36,698 bases of DNA from an uncultured Ruminococcus sp. Its GTDB lineage: Bacteria; Bacillota; Clostridia; Oscillospirales; Ruminococcaceae. Shown here piece after piece: positions 16,701 to 23,167 of this stretch (positions are counted from its first letter, which is position 1; every line of letters begins with the position of its first letter). The DNA is taken from the NCBI GenBank assembly GCA_947176075.1, contig CAMWPG010000007.1, positions 1 through 36,698 of the forward strand, written 5' to 3'. Under the pieces are notes generated by a model. That model had not been told where the DNA came from and did not search any database. It saw only the letters and a program-made list of their open reading frames with translations. The position numbers and the translations under genes are program-made.

Positions 16701-17160
16701 AAAGCTCTGCCGTATCACCGGCAGAGAGCTTAATGGAATTATTTTCAAGTTGTTTTCTCGGTATAACCGGCTGCATTACCGCTTCCACAGATGCTGAAAC
16801 TACCTTGCACGATCTGTTTATCACGGCAGAAAGTGCAGCAAGTCTGCTGCAAACAAATTCTCCGGAAATGCCCTCGACCGGAGCTAAAACAAGCTCTCTT
16901 GCAGGAAAAAGCATAGCAGCCGGAGAATTATCAGTGGGATGCATAGTGTTGATGTCGCTGCAAATTCGTCTTGCTTCGTTTTCGTCGGGTGATATTATAA
17001 GAACAGGGCTGCCTGTTTTTTCAGCGATAGTAAGAGCGAGCTGCGCCTTGTGAACTATGGAAAGACCTGTAAGCGACACAGGAGATATGCCGCCGTCCAT
17101 ACAAGCGGCAAGGCTTTTATATGCTGACAGCGTGTGGAATGTATTTTCAAAAAAGCTCAT
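13702..17160 (-). CDS. mfd: Transcription-repair coupling factor Mfd
   Basis: Mfd releases RNA polymerase stalled at DNA damage and recruits UvrA. The 1152 residues fit the family. The N-terminal UvrB-like region (about 1-340) carries SPVLIISPDE; the CarD-like RNA polymerase-binding domain begins near LERGDLVVHALHGIGRFAG (about 490). The RecG-like translocase has GDVGFGKTEVALR (Walker A, about 640), DEEQRFGV (motif II), TLSATPIPRTL (motif III), and the C-terminal lobe QLRGRVGRSSRRAYAYF. The TRCF domain closes the protein. AAAGGAG precedes ATG 17160. It follows pth in the order glmU-pth-mfd common in Firmicutes, but a large hairpin separates it from pth. Confidence 0.98.
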   Translation of the reverse strand: MSFFENTFHTLSAYKSLAACMDGGISPVSLTGLSIVHKAQLALTIAEKTGSPVLIISPDENEARRICSDINTMHPTDNSPAAMLFPARELVLAPVEGISGEFVCSRLAALSAVINRSCKVVSASVEAVMQPVIPRKQLENNSIKLSAGDTAELSELIKKLISIGYVRSDTVEGQGQFAVRGSIADIFPSQAENPVRMEFWGDEIDTISEFSTESQRRIASLAEVMIPPAKEIICDPIQLAEKIDAIAKALRGKRAPIAKELLQNDASALRDGLSLSNIDKYIPIIYDSLPLIFEYDFGCVLFSEFSGCTGNSANISARYQEDVKIMLEEGRLCSKLTGHIAELHVIQNEAEKNCFCLYASNFLQGGEHIGFKKLLSMDAYQSAPWGGEMRQLTEDLEELCTAGYCIMLAAGSEKTLPIIKSDIEKSGFSCSIADNDSSWKKGHIYIMTGSFSSGFSYPENKTALITQAKALRSKSRRPKASPGKELRTLADLERGDLVVHALHGIGRFAGIKKLCLEDITKDYIMIQYAGNENLYVPVTQMDLVSKYIGSKDDSGVKLHRLSSPEWQKTRNNVKRAVKDMAKELTELYAKRQQAEGIAFEADDSVQKDFEQRFPYIETEDQLTAIEEIKADMEKSRPMDRLLSGDVGFGKTEVALRAAMKCVLSGKQCAILVPTTVLAMQHYQTALRRFEAFPVNIELLSRFRTPKQQKETIERMKKGTADIVIGTHRIVQKDVKFKSLGLAIVDEEQRFGVAHKEKFKEMFSGVDILTLSATPIPRTLNMAMSGIRDMSVIAEAPQDRHPVQTYVMEYSFGVIIGAIERELRRGGQVYYIHNRVDTIELTASKIRQALPEARIGIAHGKMSETEMSEIWRQLIEQEIDVLVCTTIIETGVDVSNVNTIILENADCFGLSQLYQLRGRVGRSSRRAYAYFTFKKDKSISEVSSKRLAAMREFTQFGSGFQIALRDLEIRGAGSILGGRQHGHMEAVGYDMYLKLLGEAVAEERGEKPEKASECVVDVQINAHIPENYIESLSQRLSMYRKIAAVETDNDKLDLLDELIDRYGDPPDEIIGLISVSLLRNRAAKLGITEINQRSDKMYFYITNPSQQQVTALASHFRGKIIFNSLKKPYIGVTIPRGMKPLLLMQNVIEVMEE

Positions 17161-17181
17161 TTTTGCTCCTTTCTGATATTA

Positions 17182-17224
17182 TATACTCGCCTCTATTGCA
17201 AAATGTCCAATAGAGGCGAGTATA
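17182..17224 (-). promoter_or_regulatory. 17-bp hairpin between pth and mfd
   Basis: TATACTCGCCTCTATTG and its exact reverse complement enclose nine bases. On the minus strand it lies 20 bases after the pth stop and ends about 20 bases before the mfd start codon. No T-run follows, so it may be an attenuator, an mRNA processing or stability element, or a weak terminator. Its minus-strand 3' flank contains TATAAT, so an mfd promoter may overlap it. Confidence 0.6.
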
Positions 17225-17244
17225 GTCAAACAAGGTCAAAGTTT

Positions 17245-17877
17245 TTATTTACTGCTGAATTTATTCATAGCCTCGTCTATTTTTTCCTGAACTATAAGCT
17301 CTGCCGCCCTTGCAGCGTTTTGAAGTGCCGGTGTGAGTACTTTTGTATCTTCCTCCGAGAATTTGCTCAGCACCCAGTCTGCCAGATCATAGTCGGGTCT
17401 TGGCTTAGCTCCGACGCCGATACGTATTCTTGGGAATTCGTCAGTACCTAAAAGAGCGATAATGCTCTTCATGCCATTGTGACCTCCTGCACTTCCCTTT
17501 CGCCTGATGCGGAGCTTTCCAGGAGGCAGAGTTATATCATCATACATTATAACAACATTTTCAGGCGGTATTTTATAGAAGTCCGCCGCAGCTGATACTG
17601 CCTCTCCGCTGAGATTCATAAAAGTCTCCGGTCTTAGCAGTAAGCATCGCTTGCCGCCGATACTCCCGTCGCCGCAGCAGCCCTTGAATTTCTTTGTATT
17701 TATATCAATGCTGCACATTTTTGCCAGTTCATCAATTCCCATAAAGCCTGCATTATGTCTTGTATTTGCATATGCAAGACCGGGATTTCCAAGACCTGCG
17801 ATTATCCATGAAATTTTGCCTGAAGCCTTCTGACTGCGTTCGTTTTCAATGGACTTGAAAATATCAAAAATACTCAT
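17245..17877 (-). CDS. pth: Peptidyl-tRNA hydrolase
   Basis: Pth cleaves peptidyl-tRNAs dropped by the ribosome so that the tRNA can be reused. The 210-residue protein has the conserved GLGNPG, the catalytic His in NTRHNAG, RPETFMNLSG, the Asp motif MYDDITLPPGKLR and GSAGGHNGMKSI. Compared with the usual 185-195 residues it carries about 20 extra N-terminal residues (MSIFDIFKSIENERSQKASG). These are retained because no good internal start codon with a ribosome binding site is seen. It sits in a glmU-pth-mfd order on the minus strand, with a structured spacer upstream. Confidence 0.96.
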   Translation of the reverse strand: MSIFDIFKSIENERSQKASGKISWIIAGLGNPGLAYANTRHNAGFMGIDELAKMCSIDINTKKFKGCCGDGSIGGKRCLLLRPETFMNLSGEAVSAAADFYKIPPENVVIMYDDITLPPGKLRIRRKGSAGGHNGMKSIIALLGTDEFPRIRIGVGAKPRPDYDLADWVLSKFSEEDTKVLTPALQNAARAAELIVQEKIDEAMNKFSSK

Positions 17878-17973
17878 AAATTACCTCTTGCTTTGTTTTT
17901 TACTGCTATCTGCAACTTGGCAGGATTTTGTTTTCTTTTCTTCTGCCAAGAACAGAAAGTCTTGAAACTATAT

Positions 17974-18072
17974 CGCAAGTTTTTGCCCATTCATGGGCGG
18001 AAACTTGCGAAACTGGGATTCCAAAGGGCGTATCTGCCCTTTGGCAGGGGTCTAAGGGGACAGCGTCCCCTT
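17974..18072. repeat. Structured spacer with tandem hairpins (two-hairpin repeat, copy 1)
   Basis: Between pth and glmU there is no gene. CGCAAGTTT/AAACTTGCG (17974-18009) encloses GCCC/GGGC. It is followed by CCAAAGGGC-N6-GCCCTTTGG (18021-18044) and then AAGGGGAC-AGC-GTCCCCTT (18054-18072). The last two hairpins and their spacing recur with different bases but preserved pairing at 29502-29556. The 70-residue track ORF here follows the repeat and is not a gene. Confidence 0.7.
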
Positions 18073-18103
18073 GCCCGAGTTGTAGATAGTGTATTTTTTA
18101 CAT

Positions 18104-18150
18104 AAAAAACCGTACCGACACGATGAATACAACTTATCGGTACAGGTTTT
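18104..18150 (-). terminator. Terminator of glmU
   Basis: On the minus strand AAAACCTGTACCGATA pairs with TCGGTACGGTTTT, with one bulge, and runs into a T-rich tail nine bases beyond the glmU stop. Confidence 0.85.
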
Positions 18151-18158
18151 AAAAATTT

Positions 18159-19565
18159 TTATTTATTGCTGTCCTTGCTGTCCTTATCCGGGAAAAGCCT
18201 TGTTTTGAGCTTTCTCAGGCTATATCCCTCCTTGACTTTGAGCTGACCTCTTTCAACAGCAAGCGCATAATCCGGAACATCTTTTGTAATAGTAGATCCG
18301 GCAGCAGTATATACGCCGTTGCCGAGCTTTACCGGAGCTATAAGATTTGTGTTGCAGCCGATAAAGCAGCTGTCGCCTATCACGCATCTCTCCTTGCTTA
18401 TGCCATCATAATTTACTGTGACAGTTCCGCAGCCGAAGTTTACTTTTTTGCCTACATCGCTGTCTCCTACGTATGTGAGGTGTGCAATGGATGTCTGCTC
18501 ACCTACGACTGAATTCTTTACTTCTACAAAGTCGCCTATCTTTACGCCGCTTTTTATATGAGAATTTGGACGGATATGTACAAAAGGACCGATCTTTACA
18601 TTGTCCTCGATAACAGAATCATATGCTTGAACAGCATTCAGCTTACAGTGCTGACCGATAACAGTATTGCTTATAAGGCAGTTCGGACCTATTTTGCAAT
18701 GTGAGCCTATCTTTGTTTTGCCCTTTAAAATAGTTCCCGGCTGAATAACTGTTGCAGGTTCTATCTCAACGTCTGTACCTATAATAACTCCGTCTGTACA
18801 TATGAAGTCAACTCCGCCGTCCATATGCTTTTCAAGAACCTTTTGCCTTGCAGTTTCACGCAGATTAAGGAGATCCTTTCGTGTATTTGCACCGAGTATT
18901 ACATCTGTATTTTCTGTAAGATATATACCTGCTCTCTTGCCTTCAGCCAAAGCAATGCTTATTGTATCTGTGAGATAATATTCTCCCTGAGCATTCTGAG
19001 GTGTAAGCTTTGACAGGAAATCCAGAAGGTCGGCGGTTCTGAACCAGTAAGCTCCTGAATTTACCTCTTTTATTTTTTTCTGTGCAAAAGAAGCGTCCTT
19101 TTCCTCGACTATCTCAGCTATACCGTCGCTTTCGCTGCGGATGATCCTTCCGTAGCCGTATGGATTTTCAAGCTCGGCAGTTATAACAGTAACGGAATTA
19201 TTCTGAGCTGTGTGAAGCTCCAGAGCATTTTCTATGGTTTCAGCATCCATAAACGGAGCATCACCGCAGAGTATAAGCGTATTTCCATCAGGATTTTTAC
19301 TTAAAAATTTCTCCGCCTGCATTACAGCATGACCTGTTCCGAGACGTTCTTTCTGTAGTGATGTTTCATATTTTTCGTTTAAATAATGCTCGATGTATTC
19401 AGCTTTGTAGCCTGTTATAACGCATAAATTGGATACGTTTGCATTTTCGCAGGCACGGATTACCCATCCGAGCATAGGTATATCGAGTATTTCGAGCATA
19501 GGCTTGGGAATATCGGCTTTCATACGTTTTCCATGGCCTCCCGCGAGAATAACAGCTTGATTCAT
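18159..19565 (-). CDS. glmU: Bifunctional GlmU (UDP-GlcNAc synthesis)
   Basis: GlmU acetylates glucosamine-1-phosphate and uridylylates the product to UDP-GlcNAc, the precursor of peptidoglycan. The 468-residue protein has an N-terminal pyrophosphorylase domain (about 1-230: AVILAGGHGKRMKADIPKPML, LILCGDAPF, EVNSGAYWF). The left-handed beta-helix acetyltransferase domain of hexapeptide repeats (about 250-450) includes IRPNSHIKSGVKIGDFVEVKNS and LTYVGDSDVG. ATG 19565 is preferred to the track's 19577, which directly abuts the AAAGG ribosome binding site. It is followed by a terminator, then pth and mfd in the same direction. Confidence 0.97.
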   Translation of the reverse strand: MNQAVILAGGHGKRMKADIPKPMLEILDIPMLGWVIRACENANVSNLCVITGYKAEYIEHYLNEKYETSLQKERLGTGHAVMQAEKFLSKNPDGNTLILCGDAPFMDAETIENALELHTAQNNSVTVITAELENPYGYGRIIRSESDGIAEIVEEKDASFAQKKIKEVNSGAYWFRTADLLDFLSKLTPQNAQGEYYLTDTISIALAEGKRAGIYLTENTDVILGANTRKDLLNLRETARQKVLEKHMDGGVDFICTDGVIIGTDVEIEPATVIQPGTILKGKTKIGSHCKIGPNCLISNTVIGQHCKLNAVQAYDSVIEDNVKIGPFVHIRPNSHIKSGVKIGDFVEVKNSVVGEQTSIAHLTYVGDSDVGKKVNFGCGTVTVNYDGISKERCVIGDSCFIGCNTNLIAPVKLGNGVYTAAGSTITKDVPDYALAVERGQLKVKEGYSLRKLKTRLFPDKDSKDSNK

Positions 19566-19644
19566 AAATTTAAACATCCTTTCTTAAATTTTTTTGTAAG
19601 CGCTTATATGCTGATCTAATTTTCACAGCAGCAGTAAATTTTGC

Positions 19645-19674
19645 TTGACAACAGATTCTGAAAAAAGCTATACA
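19645..19674 (+). promoter_or_regulatory. Possible distal promoter upstream of ppdK
   Basis: TTGACA, 18 bases, TATACA in the AT-rich interval between divergent glmU and ppdK. It would give a leader of about 250 bases. A second candidate lies nearer ppdK at 19814. Confidence 0.4.
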
Positions 19675-19813
19675 CTTATATTATTACAAATTTTGGAAGA
19701 ATTTGCAATAGCTTTTTTTAAAAAAAATGCTCGAATTGTAATTTTTGTACAAGTTGCTAAAAAAATAGACTGAAATTTTTTTGAAAAAAGGTATAGTAAT
19801 TTTTGGAGGAATA

Positions 19814-19822
19814 TGTTATAAT
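19814..19822 (+). promoter_or_regulatory. Extended -10 promoter of ppdK
   Basis: TGTTATAAT is an extended -10 element without a good -35 match. Transcription from here gives a leader of about 105 bases that holds the structured region at 19847-19900. Confidence 0.55.
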
Positions 19823-19846
19823 AAGAATACGACTGGTTTGGGCAAT

Positions 19847-19900
19847 GGTGTGTGCGACCGTAGCCCTCGCTTTCCGGACATACCACGGAGGGCATTCCGG
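19847..19900 (+). promoter_or_regulatory. Structured 5' leader of ppdK
   Basis: GGTGTGT (19847-19853) can pair with ACATACC (19878-19884), and GCCCTC (19863-19868) with GAGGGC (19888-19893). The helices interleave, which is an H-type pseudoknot or a pair of alternatives. TTCCGG occurs twice (19872 and 19895). It matches no riboswitch class I recognise. The ribosome binding site GGAGG (19918) lies 11 bases before the start. Confidence 0.4.
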
Positions 19901-19933
19901 TTACAACGAAAAAAACTGGAGGTATAACTCGAA

Positions 19934-22561
19934 ATGAAGAAGTATGTTTATCTGTTCACAGAAGGCAACGCAAAAATGAGAGAGCTTCTCGGCGGCAAGG
20001 GCGCAAATCTGGCTGAAATGACAGGTCTGGGACTGCCGGTACCGCAGGGCTTCACAATTTCTACCGAAGCTTGCACACAGTACTATGATGATGGCCGTAA
20101 GATCAATGATGAGATCAAGGCTCAGATCATGGAATACATCGGCAAGATGGAAGAAATCACAGGCAAGAAGTTTGGCGATAAGGAAAATCCGCTGCTGGTA
20201 TCTGTACGTTCTGGTGCGAGAGCGTCAATGCCTGGTATGATGGATACTATCCTGAACCTTGGTTTGAATGAAGATGTTGTTGAGGTAATGGCTGCTAAGT
20301 CCGGTAATGAGCGTTGGGCTCGTGACTGCTACAGAAGATTTATCCAGATGTATTCTGACGTAGTTATGGAAGTTGGCAAGAAGTACTTCGAAGAGCTTAT
20401 CGATAAGATGAAGGAAGAGCGTGGCGTAACTCAGGACGTAGACCTGACAGCAGAAGATCTGAAGATCCTTGCTGAGCAGTTCAAGGCTGAGTACAAGTCC
20501 AAGATCGGTAAGGACTTCCCAACTGATCCTGTAGAGCAGCTGATGGGCGCTGTTGAGGCTGTATTCAGAAGCTGGGACAACCCAAGAGCTAACGTATACA
20601 GAATGATGAACGATATCCCTTATTCTTGGGGTACTGCTGTAAACGTACAGATGATGGCATTTGGTAACATGGGCGATACATCTGGTACAGGTGTTGCATT
20701 TACAAGAAACCCTGCAACAGGCGAAAAGAAGCTCATGGGTGAGTTCCTGATGAACGCACAGGGCGAGGACGTTGTTGCCGGTGTACGTACACCTCAGCCG
20801 ATCGCTGAACTGGAAGCTACCATGCCTGAGGTTTATACGCAGTTTACAAACATCTGCAAGACTCTGGAAGATCACTACAGAGATATGCAGGATATGGAAT
20901 TCACAATCGAAGACAAGAAGCTGTATATGCTCCAGACCAGAAATGGTAAGAGAACAGCAGCTGCTGCTATCAAGATCGCTTGTGATCTGGTAGAAGAAGG
21001 CATGATAACAGAGGAAGAGGCACTGATGCAGATCGATGCTAAGTCTCTCGACGCTCTGCTCCACCCGCAGTTCGACGCTGCTGCTCTGAAGAAGGCAGTT
21101 CCTGTTGCATCTGCACTGGCAGCATCTCCTGGTGCAGCTTGCGGTAAGGTTGTATTTACAGCTGATGACGCTAAGGAATGGGCTGCAAAGGGCGAAAAGG
21201 TTGTTCTGGTTCGTCTGGAAACATCTCCTGAAGATATCGAGGGCATGGTAGCAGCTCAGGGTATCCTGACTGTACGCGGCGGTATGACATCTCACGCTGC
21301 CGTTGTTGCACGTGGTATGGGTACTTGCTGTGTATCCGGCTGCGGCGCTATCAAGATGGATGAAGAAAACAAGAAGTTCGAGCTTGCAGGCAGAACTTAT
21401 GTTGAGGGTGACTACATTTCACTCGATGGTACAACAGGTAATATCTATGGCGAAGCTATCCCGACTGTACCTGCAAATACAGACAGCGGTTACTTCGGCA
21501 AGATCATGGAATGGTCTGACAAGTATAAGAAGCTGGGCGTTCGTACAAATGCAGATACTCCTAAGGATGCAAAGCAGGCAAGACACTTCGGTGCTGATGG
21601 TATCGGTCTGTGCCGTACAGAGCATATGTTCTTCGGCGAAGGCAGAATCGATGCATTCCGTGAAATGATCTGTGCTGAGACACTTGAAGAGCGTGAAGCA
21701 GCACTGGAGAAGATTCTTCCTATGCAGCAGAGCGATTTCAAGGCACTGTACGAAGCACTGGAAGGATGCCCTGTAACAATTCGTTTCCTGGATCCTCCGC
21801 TTCACGAATTCGTTCCTACAGAAGAAGCAGATATTAAGGCTCTTGCAGATGCACAGGGCAAATCTGTTGAGGATATTAAGGCTATTATTTCCTCACTCCA
21901 TGAATTCAACCCGATGATGGGCCACCGTGGCTGTCGTCTGGCTGTAACATATCCGGAAATCGCAGTAATGCAGACAAAGGCAGTTATCCGTGCAGCAATC
22001 GAAGTTAAGGCTGCTCATCCGGATTGGAATGTAGTTCCTGAGATCATGATTCCGCTGGTAGGCGAATCTAAGGAAATGCTGTTCGTTAAGAAGAGCGTAG
22101 TAGCAACAGCTGATGCTGAGATCGCGGCATCTGGCATAGACCTGAAATATCAGGTAGGTACAATGATCGAGATCCCAAGAGCTGCTCTGACAGCTGATGA
22201 GATCGCAAAGGATGCAGACTTCTTCTGCTTCGGTACAAACGATCTGACACAGATGGCATTTGGCTTCTCTCGTGATGATGCTGGTAAGTTCCTTGATTCT
22301 TACTATGCAAATAAGATTTATGAGTCCGATCCGTTTGCAAGACTTGATCAGATAGGCGTAGGTAAGCTGATGAAGATGGCAATTGAGCTTGGTAAGCCGG
22401 TTAATCCGAACCTCCACGTAGGTATCTGCGGTGAGCACGGCGGCGATCCTTCTTCTATTGAATTCTGCCATATTATTGGTCTTGACTATGTATCCTGCTC
22501 ACCTTATCGTGTTCCAATCGCAAGACTTGCTGCTGCTCAGGCTGCAATCAAGAATAAGTAA
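19934..22561 (+). CDS. ppdK: Pyruvate, phosphate dikinase
   Basis: PpdK interconverts pyruvate + ATP + phosphate with PEP + AMP + pyrophosphate; in many anaerobes it serves pyrophosphate-linked glycolysis. The 875 residues are full length. The N-terminal ATP-grasp domain holds LLGGKGANLAEM and SVRSGARASMPGMMDT. The swivelling domain has the phosphorylated His in GGMTSHAAVVARGMG (about residue 454). The C-terminal TIM barrel binds PEP/pyruvate and contains GLCRTEHMFF and the catalytic Cys in HVGICGEHGGDP. Codon use is strongly biased, suggesting very high expression. It stands alone behind a structured leader. Confidence 0.98.
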   Translation: MKKYVYLFTEGNAKMRELLGGKGANLAEMTGLGLPVPQGFTISTEACTQYYDDGRKINDEIKAQIMEYIGKMEEITGKKFGDKENPLLVSVRSGARASMPGMMDTILNLGLNEDVVEVMAAKSGNERWARDCYRRFIQMYSDVVMEVGKKYFEELIDKMKEERGVTQDVDLTAEDLKILAEQFKAEYKSKIGKDFPTDPVEQLMGAVEAVFRSWDNPRANVYRMMNDIPYSWGTAVNVQMMAFGNMGDTSGTGVAFTRNPATGEKKLMGEFLMNAQGEDVVAGVRTPQPIAELEATMPEVYTQFTNICKTLEDHYRDMQDMEFTIEDKKLYMLQTRNGKRTAAAAIKIACDLVEEGMITEEEALMQIDAKSLDALLHPQFDAAALKKAVPVASALAASPGAACGKVVFTADDAKEWAAKGEKVVLVRLETSPEDIEGMVAAQGILTVRGGMTSHAAVVARGMGTCCVSGCGAIKMDEENKKFELAGRTYVEGDYISLDGTTGNIYGEAIPTVPANTDSGYFGKIMEWSDKYKKLGVRTNADTPKDAKQARHFGADGIGLCRTEHMFFGEGRIDAFREMICAETLEEREAALEKILPMQQSDFKALYEALEGCPVTIRFLDPPLHEFVPTEEADIKALADAQGKSVEDIKAIISSLHEFNPMMGHRGCRLAVTYPEIAVMQTKAVIRAAIEVKAAHPDWNVVPEIMIPLVGESKEMLFVKKSVVATADAEIAASGIDLKYQVGTMIEIPRAALTADEIAKDADFFCFGTNDLTQMAFGFSRDDAGKFLDSYYANKIYESDPFARLDQIGVGKLMKMAIELGKPVNPNLHVGICGEHGGDPSSIEFCHIIGLDYVSCSPYRVPIARLAAAQAAIKNK

Positions 22562-22572
22562 GAATATCCTTT

Positions 22573-22587
22573 GAGGGCATTGCTCTC
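22573..22587 (+). terminator. Weak hairpin after ppdK
   Basis: GAGGGC-ATT-GCTCTC is a 6-bp stem with one G-U pair, 12 bases after the ppdK stop. It lacks an immediate T-run; the stronger hairpin at 22691 is a better transcription end. Confidence 0.4.
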
Positions 22588-22628
22588 CTGATAAAAATTG
22601 TTTATTTAAGTTTATTTAATTAAAAAAA

Positions 22629-22670
22629 TATATCGACACCAGTATATTGAAACCAATATATTGACACCCG
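22629..22670. repeat. Three tandem 14-bp repeats
   Basis: TATATCGACACCAG, TATATTGAAACCAA and TATATTGACACCCG follow each other without gaps. The consensus is TATATYGAMACCMR. They lie between ppdK and a terminator, in no ORF. They could be binding sites for a regulator; function unknown. Confidence 0.75.
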
Positions 22671-22690
22671 ATTTTCGTATCATAATAGTA

Positions 22691-22735
22691 AAAAAGCATC
22701 ATGCTTTCGGCGGACAAGCCGGCATGATGCTTTTT
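22691..22735 (+). terminator. Strong terminator between ppdK and the toxin locus
   Basis: AAAAAGCATCATGC (22691-22704) pairs perfectly with GCATGATGCTTTTT (22722-22735), then TGTTTT. A textbook bidirectional terminator. Confidence 0.93.
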
Positions 22736-22751
22736 GTTTTAAATATTTTAT

Positions 22752-22780
22752 TTGACTTTTGCCGAAATTCATGATATAAT
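22752..22780 (+). promoter_or_regulatory. Toxin mRNA promoter
   Basis: TTGACT, 17 bases, TATAAT. The expected start (about 22787) lies just before GAGCATACC, the first block of sequence shared with the antisense RNA. Confidence 0.88.
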
Positions 22781-22842
22781 GTCATTTAAGAGCATACCAA
22801 AAGCGGTAGGCGGTCAATCCACGCTCCCGGAAGGGAGTGATT

Positions 22843-22950
22843 ATGATGGAAACTTACGTAACATGGAACGATTTAATCCAGTTTATGCTAATGCTTATAT
22901 CTGGTACTTCATTACTGTACATGATTTTTCATAATAATAAAAGGAAATAA
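22843..22950 (+). CDS. Small membrane toxin peptide of a type I toxin-antitoxin locus
   Basis: A 35-residue peptide, MMETYVTWNDLIQ..., with one membrane helix (about residues 11-29) and a basic C-terminus (NNKRK). It is too short for the ORF track, whose 22752-22934 entry is a shadow in another frame. The peptide resembles the short holin-like/Fst-type toxins common in gut Firmicutes, which damage the membrane when overproduced; toxicity here is inferred. The GGGAG ribosome binding site (22833-22837) is sequestered in CTCCC-GGAA-GGGAG, a GNRA-capped hairpin. A convergent antisense RNA with its own promoter covers the 3' end. The second ATG (22846) is an alternative start. Confidence 0.85.
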   Translation: MMETYVTWNDLIQFMLMLISGTSLLYMIFHNNKRK

Positions 22951-23029
22951 CCGCCCCGGCAACCAATCGTGAGCAGTTATTTCTTAAGTTCACTATTTGG
23001 GAGCGACCGCCTATCGGTATGCTCTCTTT
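22935..23029 (-). ncRNA. Antisense RNA antitoxin, about 95 nt
   Basis: Transcribed from a consensus minus-strand promoter toward the toxin gene, ending at the shared terminator. Its 5' part, GAGCATACC-N-ATAGGCGGTC-GCTCCC, repeats blocks found in the same order at the 5' end of the toxin mRNA (GAGCATACC, GTAGGCGGTC, GCTCCC at 22790-22828). It is fully complementary to the toxin mRNA 3' region. The CTCCC block could also pair with the toxin GGGAG ribosome binding site. Ends are inferred from promoter and terminator positions. Confidence 0.8.
22945..22982. terminator. Shared bidirectional terminator of toxin mRNA and antisense RNA
   Basis: AAATAACCGC (22945-22954) pairs with GCAGTTATTT (22973-22982) with one mismatch. 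The left arm overlaps the toxin stop codon. T-rich tails follow on both strands, as in par-type loci. Confidence 0.8.
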
Positions 23030-23035
23030 ACATAT

Positions 23036-23064
23036 ATTATACCGAATTTCAGTGAATATGTCAA
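23036..23064 (-). promoter_or_regulatory. Antitoxin RNA promoter
   Basis: On the minus strand TTGACA (23064-23059), 17 bases, TATAAT (23041-23036): a perfect consensus, stronger than the toxin promoter, as expected for an unstable antitoxin RNA made in excess. Confidence 0.9.
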
Positions 23065-23130
23065 GTGCTTTCGTTTTTTATTTTTATAACTATCCGAATA
23101 GCTATCCGATCTATATCGGGCGTTTTTTAT

Positions 23131-23167
23131 TCTTTCGGCACATTTCGCTTATGAAGACAAGTTCTTA
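23131..23167 (-). repeat. TAAGAACTTG-family repeat, half copy (C), containing the glyQS stop codon
   Basis: Read on the minus strand, TAAGAACTTGTCTTCATAAG followed by CGAAATGTGC matches the left half of copy B (26553) over 35 bases with three differences. Its first TAA is the stop codon of glyQS. No matching right arm is visible, so this is a half or decayed copy. Confidence 0.75.

Noticed and set aside
17893-18105. 70-residue plus-strand ORF between pth and glmU
   Set aside because: Translates the tandem-hairpin repeat; composition is that of structured RNA/DNA, not protein.
20225-21295. 356-residue ORF on the minus strand inside ppdK
   Set aside because: Antisense frame of a strongly codon-biased real gene; Cys/Leu/Ser-rich, no domain, no ribosome binding site.
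22629-22670. Three 14-bp repeats as a CRISPR array
   Set aside because: Units are too short and adjacent, without spacers; no cas genes in the window.
22661-22689. TTGACA at 22661 as a promoter for a small RNA ending at 22735
   Set aside because: No -10 at acceptable spacing; the TTGACA is part of the 14-bp repeat.
22752-22934. 60-residue plus-strand ORF in the toxin locus
   Set aside because: Starts at the -35 element of the toxin promoter and runs in another frame; the 35-residue frame at 22843 has the ribosome binding site and the membrane peptide.
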